Assembly: GCA_002471805.1 (NCBI GenBank)
Contig: DKQR01000090.1
Coordinates: 1-9,552, forward strand
DNA from: Fidelibacterota bacterium UBA7303
GTDB lineage: Bacteria; Fidelibacterota; Marinisomatia; Marinisomatales; UBA1611
Length of the DNA stretch: 9,552 nucleotides
Reading direction: 5' to 3'
Shown: piece by piece, positions 1 through 6,589 of the stretch
Layout of the letters: every line of letters begins with the position of its first letter
How positions within the stretch are numbered: the stretch's first letter is position 1
Position numbers and translations under genes: made by a program
Notes under the pieces: model-generated
Told to the model about the DNA's origin: nothing
What the model saw: the letters and a program-made list of their open reading frames with translations, nothing else
Database searches by the model: none

Positions 1-651
1 CTGCGGGAGATTCCTTTCGAATTTGGCGGGGAGGAAAAGATCGCCAGCGCTAAAAGCGCATTTATCCCCAAAACAAGGGTGCAGATCTATTTCCTTGAAG
101 ACGAATATTGGTTCACTCCTTTGACAAATCTGGTTTATAAAGCGAAGAATGGCAGAGTTCTGTCAGACAATGGTGAACGGTATGGATATTTTGCAAAAGC
201 TGTTCTGGCCACACTTCCGCATTTATTCTGGTCTCCGGATATCTTTATTTGCAATGGCTGGCAAAGCGCCATGGTACCGGGTATATTCAAAGCACATTTT
301 AACGATAGAGATGATGCTTTTTATAACCAGGTTAAAACTGTATTGGTCATCCATGATCTGGATGAATATGCTGATGTAGCCAGATATGATTTCGAACGGG
401 CAGAAATTCCAGTTCATCCATCGTTAAAAGGGAATATGCTCAATGTATATGACGTTGCAGCTTACGATACAGATGCAATTATCATTTTTGATAAGCCAGC
501 AAAAAATATTTCAAAATCTTTATTGAATCAACCGGGTATAAAAGCCAATAAGAAAAAAGTTTCCATCATAAAATGGTCCGATGACGAAGTCCCTGATTAT
601 GGTTCAATATCAGATCAGATGGACAAAATTTTAGCGAAACTTTCCAAATAG
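1..651 (+). CDS. Short GlgA-like protein (glycogen/starch synthase N-terminal half), 5'-truncated by the window
   Basis: The reading frame is open from base 1, so the true start lies upstream; the GTG at 79 is internal. The 216 visible residues resemble the starch synthase catalytic domain (Glyco_transf_5, N-terminal half of a GT-B fold). A run DNGERYGYFAKAVL is followed by SPDIFICNGWQSAMVP and then VLVIHDLDEYAD, matching the GlgA order DN.ER..FF / PD..H.HDW...L.P / ..TIHN. The protein stops about where the first Rossmann lobe would end, so the second, nucleotide-sugar-binding lobe is missing. In the HDW motif the catalytic His is Asn (codon 253-255) and the Asp is Gly. Bacteroidota carry a similar short 'glycogen synthase' with an HGW motif next to a DUF4270 lipoprotein. 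Fold assignment is fairly sure. Glycogen synthase activity is unlikely from what is visible, and the real role is unknown. The next gene begins 22 bases downstream. Confidence 0.8.
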   Translation: MREIPFEFGGEEKIASAKSAFIPKTRVQIYFLEDEYWFTPLTNLVYKAKNGRVLSDNGERYGYFAKAVLATLPHLFWSPDIFICNGWQSAMVPGIFKAHFNDRDDAFYNQVKTVLVIHDLDEYADVARYDFERAEIPVHPSLKGNMLNVYDVAAYDTDAIIIFDKPAKNISKSLLNQPGIKANKKKVSIIKWSDDEVPDYGSISDQMDKILAKLSK

Positions 652-673
652 TTTATCATATAAGTCCGGGTCA

Positions 674-1882
674 ATGTTAAAAAAACTTCTTACCACGAAG
701 GTTGCCGGTTTTTTCTATATACCATTCATTCTCTGGCAGTGTGCTGAAAATCCTGTAGAGGGTGACCTTGCTCATCTAACCCAGAACGTTGTTGATACCA
801 CCTTGTACAATATTTCCGGTTATCCGTACTGGATATCACCCAATCTGGGATCCACGGACAGGTTGTATTTTGGGTCCAAAAACGGCTTGACTGCTCAATT
901 TAACTTGATCGAAATGTCAAACAGCAGTTCCTGGAATAATTATCTCGATTCCAGTGTCACATTAGACAGCCTATTATTCCGGGTATATTCAAACGACAGC
1001 ACCCTTTCCGAAAACCTGGCAGTCCAACTATATTACTCGCCTGATTCACATTTTAACGAAATTAACAGTACTTATGATGATTTTGATGGCTTTACCCTGG
1101 ATGGATGGCAGCCTGTGGGAGCCGGGACCATTACTGCAGAAACAGATTCATCCGGTCTATTTACCCAAACCGTAATTTCCTGGAACCTGATGTCCTTGAT
1201 AGAGGCATTGGCCGATACAGTTGATTCCAACCTGGTCCGTTCATTTGCCATGACGCTGGGATTTGATGATTCTACTTTTTTAGAAATATACAGTCGGGAA
1301 GCCACAACCGGGTCCAAAGACCCTAAAGTTGAAATATATTACCGGCAATCCACACAAAATTCCAGTGATTCGACTATTATCGATACCCTATCAGCTGTCA
1401 TTTATGCAGCAAAAGATTTAACTGTTATCCAATACGGTGAAGTCTCTATAGACTCTTTGGACACAGGCGTGAGCCTTGGGTTCGGTCAGCGGATGTTATT
1501 ATCATTAGATTTTTCCCTGCCGAAGGGGGCGCTGATTAAGAACGCGGACCTTATCCTTACCCAGGATTCAAGTTTAACCACCAGTGACTACAAACTGATA
1601 TTGGATCCACTTGATGAAACGCTCGATACAACAGCCGTTCAATTTGTAACGGATCCATTTATCACCATGGGTTATCCATGGACCATGGCCGCTGCTGTTG
1701 AAAATTCTATTGTGACCATCGGCATGAAGTATTTCCTGCAGAATGTGAATATGGGTAATACAGAAAATATAGGATTGAAACTATTGCCTGCCAATTCCAA
1801 CGACCCGTTCGAAAAAGCATCTTTTTTATTTAACCCGGATTCCAGTAAACCTAGGCTGGAAATAGTTTATGTTGTTTCGTAA
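674..1882 (+). CDS. Probable secreted lipoprotein with two tandem beta-sandwich halves (DNRLRE- or DUF4270-like)
   Basis: This 402-residue protein begins with a signal-like segment (LLTTKVAGFFYIPFILWQC, Cys23). It would be a lipoprotein if the noncanonical lipobox LWQC is used, which is plausible only under loose FCB rules. The rest has no membrane segment and is rich in Ser, Thr, Asp and short beta-like runs. Two halves can be recognised. Residues about 57-223 run from DRLYFGS to KDPKVEIYY, and residues about 240-400 run from VIYAAKDLTV to SKPRLEIVYV. Each has an 'L.L....' strand pair in the middle and ends in a Pro-x-(Val/Leu)-Glu-Ile-x-Tyr strand. That ending is typical of DNRLRE/CBM96-like beta-sandwich modules. 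Position next to a short GlgA-like gene recalls DUF4270 lipoproteins of Bacteroidota. No function is recognised; binding of a polymer or surface attachment is only a guess. No Shine-Dalgarno sequence precedes the ATG. The 3' end overlaps the next gene by 14 bases. Confidence 0.75.
   Translation: MLKKLLTTKVAGFFYIPFILWQCAENPVEGDLAHLTQNVVDTTLYNISGYPYWISPNLGSTDRLYFGSKNGLTAQFNLIEMSNSSSWNNYLDSSVTLDSLLFRVYSNDSTLSENLAVQLYYSPDSHFNEINSTYDDFDGFTLDGWQPVGAGTITAETDSSGLFTQTVISWNLMSLIEALADTVDSNLVRSFAMTLGFDDSTFLEIYSREATTGSKDPKVEIYYRQSTQNSSDSTIIDTLSAVIYAAKDLTVIQYGEVSIDSLDTGVSLGFGQRMLLSLDFSLPKGALIKNADLILTQDSSLTTSDYKLILDPLDETLDTTAVQFVTDPFITMGYPWTMAAAVENSIVTIGMKYFLQNVNMGNTENIGLKLLPANSNDPFEKASFLFNPDSSKPRLEIVYVVS
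1856..1866 (+). promoter_or_regulatory. Possible weak ribosome binding site (CTGGAAATAGT) for the barrel gene
   Basis: The GGAA core lies 7 bases before the ATG at 1869, inside the end of the preceding gene. The identical 11-mer sits at exactly the same distance before the TTG start of glyA (4419-4429). It reads in different codon frames at the two sites, so protein sequence does not force the match. It may be a non-consensus initiation signal or a coincidence. Confidence 0.35.
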
Positions 1883-3155
1883 CTGCGTTGTTTTCCCATT
1901 GCTCATCGGTTCATTGAACTATGGACAGGGAATTGTCAATGGGTTTGGACTGGGCCATTTAAATAGCAGTCAGGGCAGCATGAATGCAGGGCAGTGCCTA
2001 AATAGGATATTACCCGCTTTTCAGACCGGTGTGGCCTTATCCAATCCTGCAACCTGGCCCAATTTAAAATTCACTCAGTTGTCTCTCAGCTACAGTGCCA
2101 TTAAAAATTCAGTTCCCGTTCTTAATGAATATTCCGGCCTGTCATCTGGCCACTGGATCATTCCTATCAAGGGCAGGGCAGCAATTGGATTCTCAATTTC
2201 CCCCTACAGTAATCAAAATATAGCTATCACAGATACTGCTTCCACAAAAATGATAGCATTCGGGGATACATTATCACTTCAGAGAGGCTATCGTCGTTCT
2301 GGCGGTATCACTGTTTTTAAGGTAGGTTCAGGTCTATCCCTAAATAAGAAAATCAATCTTGGCGCCAAGTTACATTTTCTTTTTGGATCCAGCCGACAGA
2401 GCGAATCGCTGTTGATGAATGGCAGTGCATCCTGGATGTCCGGAGCGATTATCCAGACATCCAGAATGAGGTATTCGGGTTCATTCCTGCAAGGATATCT
2501 TTCAGTTATTCCCATAAAAAGTACCATTATTATGGCAGCTGTAAAATTCCCCATCAATCCACTGGATGGTTTATATCGGCAATATTTCTTATTCTATGAC
2601 AGCAATGATAATGGGTATCATGATTCCTATCATTATGATTTTCCATATCCTGTAGATGTTTCACCTTTGGATGAGGTCCGCTTAAATAAAATTCATAGTC
2701 CAATAGAATATACCGTAGGAATTGATCAAAGAATCAGCCCAGGAATCAATGTGATGGTGGAACTGTTATCCTATAAGGAAAACGGACAAATACCAGAAAA
2801 ATTGCAACTGGGTATCAATGATTTTGTCTATTCATCAAATTCAGCTTCCATAGGTCTAATAAAATTTCCTGATGATTTATCTGTTAGCTGGACTGATAAG
2901 TTTACTTTTCGATCAGGGATAAATTATCATTCCCAGCAATTAAAATTTTCAGATATTTCAATTACAGAAATGGGATATTCATTAGGAATTGGTTTTAAAT
3001 TCGGGGCTGTGGGAAATCAGATAGACATTAATTATTATGCTGGTTTTCGAGAATATTCTCAGTCTTATGAATCAGAAATTATCCATCAATTTCAAGCAGG
3101 TATCAGTTTGGCTGATATCTGGTTTGTGAAAAGGAGACAAAAAAGAAATGGGTAG
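1869..3155 (+). CDS. Predicted outer-membrane beta-barrel protein (FadL/PorV-like)
   Basis: The 428-residue product starts with a short signal peptide (hydrophobic CVVFPLLIGSL, residues 6-16; likely cleavage soon after). An N-terminal region follows with a 'GFGLGHLNSSQGSMNAG...ALSNPATWPNL' pattern, here given as residues 25-65. Small-residue repeats and an NPA motif like this are common near the start of FadL/OmpP1 and PorV-type barrels. The remainder alternates polar and aromatic/hydrophobic residues in many amphipathic strands (for example residues 103-111, 163-171, 279-300 and 365-378) with no alpha-helical membrane segment. A loop at residues 244-252 carries a perfect DxNxNGxxD calcium-loop pattern. 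Strands run nearly to the C-terminus, but the protein ends in a basic tail (VKRRQKRNG) rather than the usual terminal aromatic residue, which is odd for a BAM-inserted barrel. It overlaps both neighbours (14 and 8 bases), suggesting translational coupling. Barrel prediction is fairly sure; subfamily and substrate are unknown. Confidence 0.75.
   Translation: MLFRNCVVFPLLIGSLNYGQGIVNGFGLGHLNSSQGSMNAGQCLNRILPAFQTGVALSNPATWPNLKFTQLSLSYSAIKNSVPVLNEYSGLSSGHWIIPIKGRAAIGFSISPYSNQNIAITDTASTKMIAFGDTLSLQRGYRRSGGITVFKVGSGLSLNKKINLGAKLHFLFGSSRQSESLLMNGSASWMSGAIIQTSRMRYSGSFLQGYLSVIPIKSTIIMAAVKFPINPLDGLYRQYFLFYDSNDNGYHDSYHYDFPYPVDVSPLDEVRLNKIHSPIEYTVGIDQRISPGINVMVELLSYKENGQIPEKLQLGINDFVYSSNSASIGLIKFPDDLSVSWTDKFTFRSGINYHSQQLKFSDISITEMGYSLGIGFKFGAVGNQIDINYYAGFREYSQSYESEIIHQFQAGISLADIWFVKRRQKRNG
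3131..3136 (+). promoter_or_regulatory. Shine-Dalgarno site AAGGAG for the TPR gene
   Basis: This is one of only two strong Shine-Dalgarno sequences in the window. It lies 11 bases before the ATG at 3148 and 20 bases before the in-frame ATG at 3157, so it favours the first ATG as the start. Confidence 0.7.
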
Positions 3156-4428
3156 AATGAAACCATTTATACTTAGCGCATTGATGCTTATTATTTTTAT
3201 GTGTGTACCGCCGGAAAGTAAAAACGGCGGTACTTTGGCCCAGGAAAAAGCCCGGTTAGATTCCCTAAGGAAAAAACGATGCCCTCGCTTAATGAGCAGC
3301 GCTGCTGAGTATTATAGAAACCGGGATTGGAAACAAACAGTAAAAATTTACAGTGAGATCACGTCCCTGGATTGTGATGAATGGAACCCGACCTATGCTC
3401 CTCCCCAGGAAATCTATCAATACTATGCCATTGCCTATGAACAGATGGGGAAATTTGACAGTTCAGAATTCGTCTTATTGGACGGCTTGCAGAAATTGCC
3501 AGAGAATATTGAATTAAGGAAAAGACTTGCCTATTCCTATAAGCGACAGGGCAAATTAGACAAGGAGATTATCGAGTATGAACGGCTTGCGGATATGTCG
3601 CTCGAAGATGTGAGCGTATTGAATGATCTCTCTAGGCTCTATAAGGAGCAGGAACGTTATGAAGATCAAATTCTTATTTTGGAAAAGATTCTCAATATGG
3701 ATGAAAATAATGAACTTGCCCAAAGTGAACTTGCCCTGGCTTTTGAAAGCAGTGGCAGAGATCCCTTGGACGTATATAAAAAACGATATCAGGACAATAC
3801 TGAAAACTTGAGTTATGGACTTGATTATGCTGACCGTCTTATACAGGCAGATCTTCCCCAGGACGCAGTGGTTATTCTGAAATCCGTGATCCAAAAAGAT
3901 CCAACGAGCAAGCTGGCCTATAGAAAACTGGCAGAGGCCAGTAAAAAGACAGATGACTTGGAGCAAGCAGCGCAGGCCTATAACGCATTGTTTAAAATTG
4001 ATCCGCGGGATGAACGTATTGCTATTTCATTATCTGATATATTCATTGAGACTGCAGAATATGACAAAGCATTAAAATGGGCTGATAAATCAATTGATGT
4101 TAATTCCGACAATGGGGATACATACGCGCAGAAAGCTAAAGTATACTTTTATGGATGGGATCATTTTCGAAAAAATCCATTTACAACCGATGATCGCATC
4201 GTGGCCAAACTGGCCTATAATTACTTTGTCATTGCGGAAAATAAGGGATACAGGGGAATATTTAATAAAAAAGACTGGTTGGATGAAAACGCCAAAGATG
4301 TTATGTACGGGAGAGCGCAGTGGTTTATGGCGGAAGATAAGGTAAAAAGAACACGGAAAATCAAACCAGTATCTCCTGATTACCGTTGGGTAACGGAAGC
4401 CATGCTACCGGAAGACGACTGGAAATAG
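3148..4428 (+). CDS. TPR-repeat periplasmic protein, probable lipoprotein
   Basis: The 426-residue protein has a hydrophobic N-terminal segment (residues 7-18) ending in Cys19. The preceding residues (IFMC) make a poor lipobox, so it is either a loosely specified lipoprotein or an anchored/secreted protein. A string of helical pairs with TPR spacing follows. Clear units lie near residues 49-75 (AAEYYRNRDWKQTVKIYSEI), 89-116, 124-150, 154-186, 224-252, 258-286 and 292-320. Residues about 330-426 are a different C-terminal segment with aromatic and charged motifs (FYGWDHFRKNPF, YRWVTEAMLPEDDW) that I do not recognise. TPR arrays are protein-protein interaction scaffolds, so this is probably a periplasmic partner of the barrel encoded just upstream, whose gene it overlaps by 8 bases. 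It is distinct from the TatT TPR lipoprotein further downstream. The stop codon is in the same frame as glyA, three bases before the glyA start. Confidence 0.8.
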   Translation: MGRMKPFILSALMLIIFMCVPPESKNGGTLAQEKARLDSLRKKRCPRLMSSAAEYYRNRDWKQTVKIYSEITSLDCDEWNPTYAPPQEIYQYYAIAYEQMGKFDSSEFVLLDGLQKLPENIELRKRLAYSYKRQGKLDKEIIEYERLADMSLEDVSVLNDLSRLYKEQERYEDQILILEKILNMDENNELAQSELALAFESSGRDPLDVYKKRYQDNTENLSYGLDYADRLIQADLPQDAVVILKSVIQKDPTSKLAYRKLAEASKKTDDLEQAAQAYNALFKIDPRDERIAISLSDIFIETAEYDKALKWADKSIDVNSDNGDTYAQKAKVYFYGWDHFRKNPFTTDDRIVAKLAYNYFVIAENKGYRGIFNKKDWLDENAKDVMYGRAQWFMAEDKVKRTRKIKPVSPDYRWVTEAMLPEDDWK

Positions 4429-4429
4429 T
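4419..4429 (+). promoter_or_regulatory. Possible weak ribosome binding site (CTGGAAATAGT) for glyA
   Basis: The GGAA core is 7 bases before the TTG at 4432. The site overlaps the stop codon of the TPR gene. It repeats, base for base and at the same distance, the sequence before the barrel gene start at 1869. The shared placement is modest support for the unusual TTG start. Confidence 0.35.
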
Positions 4430-4431
4430 CA

Positions 4432-5721
4432 TTGTCTTTTCTTGCCCTGTCCGATCCTGAAATCCACGCCGCACTTACCAGGGAACTGGAGCGGGAAGAA
4501 ACTACACTAGAACTGATCGCCTCGGAAAATTTTACAAGCCAATCTGTGATGGAAATGGCGGGTGGGGTGATGACCAATAAATATGCAGAAGGGTATCCCG
4601 GTAAACGTTACTATGGAGGCTGCGACTATGTTGATGAGGCTGAAAATTTAGCGCGGGAACGTCTGAAATTATTATTTGGCGCAGGTTATGCCAATGTACA
4701 ACCGCATTCAGGATCTCAGGCAAATATGGCTGTATTTATGACTTTTCTTGAACCAGGCGATACTGTCCTGGGCTTGGACCTGGCTCATGGCGGACATCTC
4801 ACGCATGGCAGTTCTGTTAATTTTTCAGGCCAGCTGTACCAATTTATCTCTTATCATGTATCCAAAGATTCCGGCAGAGTTGATTTTGGTGAGGTACAGG
4901 ATTTGGCACAAAAACACCGCCCGAAACTGATCGTTTGCGGTGGCAGCGCATACCCACGTTTTATTGAATTCGCACAGTTCCGGGAAATTGCAGATTCTGT
5001 GAACGCATATCTCTTGGCAGATATTGCGCATCCCAGTGGTTTGGTTGCCGCAGGTCTTCATCCCTCGCCAATGTCGTATTGCGATGTCGTGACCAGTACT
5101 ACCCATAAGACCCTGCGTGGACCCCGGGGTGGTATTATTATGATGGGGAAGGATATGGAGAATTCCTGGGGAAAAACAGCACCAAAATCCGGCAGAATCA
5201 AAATGATCTCTGAACTTATTGATTCCATGGTCATGCCGGGTATTCAGGGTGGGCCTTTAATGCACATTATCGGTGCCAAGGCAGTCGCATTCGGCGAAGC
5301 GTTACAACCGGAGTTTACCCTCTATGCGCAAACTATTATTGATAATGCCAAAACAATGGCAGAGGAGTTTCTTGCCCTTGGCTACGACTTGATATCAGGC
5401 GGTACGGATACTCATTTATTGTTACTTGACCTAACCTCAATAAATATAGACGGGAAAACTGCAGAACAGGTGCTGGGTAAGGCAGGCATCACTGTAAATA
5501 AAAATATGATACCCTTTGATCAAAGAAGCCCATTTATCACCAGTGGGATTCGATTGGGAACCCCGGCAGTCACCACCCGGGGAATGGGAAAAGATGAAAT
5601 GCGCATGATTGTAAGTTGGATAGATACTGCACTGAAAAAGAATGATGACGAGACAGCGCTGAAAAGGGTAAAAAAAGATGTGCATACACTGTGTTCTTCC
5701 TTTCCGGTTTATGATCATTAA
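4432..5721 (+). CDS. glyA: Serine hydroxymethyltransferase (GlyA), TTG start
   Basis: This cytosolic PLP enzyme interconverts serine plus tetrahydrofolate with glycine plus 5,10-methylenetetrahydrofolate, the main supply of one-carbon units. The 429 residues span the whole family. Visible motifs are LELIASENFTS (26-36), YAEGYPGKRYYGG (51-63), HSGSQANMAVF (92-102), Asp197 and His200 in LLADIAHPSGLVAAG, the Schiff-base Lys226 in STTHKTLRGPRGG, and the carboxylate-binding Arg374 in TSGIRLGTPA. The 'ADIAHP' and 'IIMMGKD' wording is closest to Bacteroidota/Chlorobi-type enzymes. The start is TTG. The first in-frame ATG encodes Met40, beyond the conserved LIASEN motif, so it cannot be the start. 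The gene begins three bases after the TPR stop and in the same frame. No key residue is missing. Its presence among envelope and transporter genes is unexplained and may be only shared transcription. TatT begins 19 bases downstream. Confidence 0.97.
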   Translation: MSFLALSDPEIHAALTRELEREETTLELIASENFTSQSVMEMAGGVMTNKYAEGYPGKRYYGGCDYVDEAENLARERLKLLFGAGYANVQPHSGSQANMAVFMTFLEPGDTVLGLDLAHGGHLTHGSSVNFSGQLYQFISYHVSKDSGRVDFGEVQDLAQKHRPKLIVCGGSAYPRFIEFAQFREIADSVNAYLLADIAHPSGLVAAGLHPSPMSYCDVVTSTTHKTLRGPRGGIIMMGKDMENSWGKTAPKSGRIKMISELIDSMVMPGIQGGPLMHIIGAKAVAFGEALQPEFTLYAQTIIDNAKTMAEEFLALGYDLISGGTDTHLLLLDLTSINIDGKTAEQVLGKAGITVNKNMIPFDQRSPFITSGIRLGTPAVTTRGMGKDEMRMIVSWIDTALKKNDDETALKRVKKDVHTLCSSFPVYDH

Positions 5722-5740
5722 TTCAGTTCTGTAATCCGGC

Positions 5741-6589
5741 ATGGGTTTTAAGGGAAAACTACCCTGCATATTAATTATCTTTTTTACGGCAGGCTGTGTA
5801 CCCCGGCGCATAATTGTTGATCATCCCCAACTGATCAGTACCTATTATTTTAAAAAGCAGATCGCATCATTCAGGGAAAAAGACAATTTAACACACCCGG
5901 AAAGACGGAAATTATTAAAATTGGAAGTGGAGTTTGCCTATGGCTTTATTCTGGAGGAGGCTGATCGTCTTTTCGCAGAAGACTATCATCAAGGGCTGGA
6001 GCGAGCCGGTGAAGCATATTCGCTGTTGAAAGATGCCGTTAAAATAGGGACCTTAAATCTAACCGAAAAATATCCAGAATTTGAAGTATGGTTGTCAGGA
6101 GGGGAAAATATTATTTTGTTTGAGCAGGATGATATTTATGAATTGTACTGGCTGGCAGCAGCGTATGGGGGTGCAATACGGGCCAGCAGGGGTAATCCTT
6201 TTGAACTGATTCAGCTACCCAGGGTGGGTAAATTGTTAAAAGCTGCACTAAGGCTGGATGCAGACTGGAATCATGGCGCCCTTTATTCAGCGATGATCAG
6301 CTATACGGCTACTCGCTCTGATTTGGTCGGCGATGTATTAATTGATTCCGTGAACAAATATTTTGAACTGGCAGTTTCTTCATCGGACAGCATGGATGCA
6401 GGTCCCTTTGTCAGCTTTGCCGAAAATATAGATAAAAAATTTCAGCATAAAAGCGAGTTTATTCGCAAACTGGAATTCGTGAGTGGAATGAATATAAACC
6501 AGGATCAGGACCTTAGACTGGGCAATATTATAGCCCAGGAAAGGGCAAAGTGGCTTTTAACCAAAACAGATGAGTACTTTTTCGAATGA
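5741..6589 (+). CDS. tatT: TatT, TRAP transporter T-component lipoprotein
   Basis: The 282-residue product is a likely periplasmic lipoprotein. A hydrophobic stretch ends in FFTAGC, which makes Cys19 the probable lipidated residue. The body is all-helical and fits the TatT family (TRAP transporter T-component). Visible features are the DIYELYWLAAAYGGAIRASR segment (131-150), the 'LPRVGKLLKAALRLDADWNHGALY' region (159-182), the 'YFELAVS' helix (207-213), and the C-terminal RLGNIIAQERAKWLLTKTDE (259-278). In the family these build cryptic TPR helices. In Treponema pallidum (Tp0956) the homologue is a trimer that binds the TRAP solute-binding protein and has a pore-like hydrophobic cavity. Immediate overlap (ATGA, 4 bases) with the binding-protein gene supports that role here. 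No Shine-Dalgarno sequence is evident before the ATG. The name here means TRAP T-component, not the twin-arginine system. Confidence 0.88.
   Translation: MGFKGKLPCILIIFFTAGCVPRRIIVDHPQLISTYYFKKQIASFREKDNLTHPERRKLLKLEVEFAYGFILEEADRLFAEDYHQGLERAGEAYSLLKDAVKIGTLNLTEKYPEFEVWLSGGENIILFEQDDIYELYWLAAAYGGAIRASRGNPFELIQLPRVGKLLKAALRLDADWNHGALYSAMISYTATRSDLVGDVLIDSVNKYFELAVSSSDSMDAGPFVSFAENIDKKFQHKSEFIRKLEFVSGMNINQDQDLRLGNIIAQERAKWLLTKTDEYFFE

Noticed and set aside
79..81. GTG as the start of the first gene
   Set aside because: The frame is open to base 1, and upstream residues (FIPKTR) continue the family similarity, so the GTG is an internal Val codon.
277..1059. Two short exact repeats: CCGGGTATATTCAAA (277-291 and 979-993) and CACATTTTAACGA (293-305 and 1047-1059)
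   Set aside because: They lie in unrelated genes, the longer one in different frames, and their spacing differs between the copies. Chance similarity in AT-rich coding sequence is more likely than a duplication.
3556..3966. 136-codon open frame on the minus strand inside the TPR gene
   Set aside because: The + strand frame has clear TPR repeats throughout this stretch; the antisense product looks like no known family.
5437..5811. 124-codon open frame on the minus strand
   Set aside because: It lies mostly over the glyA 3' end, which is well supported by family motifs, and its translation shows no recognisable family. It is a shadow frame.
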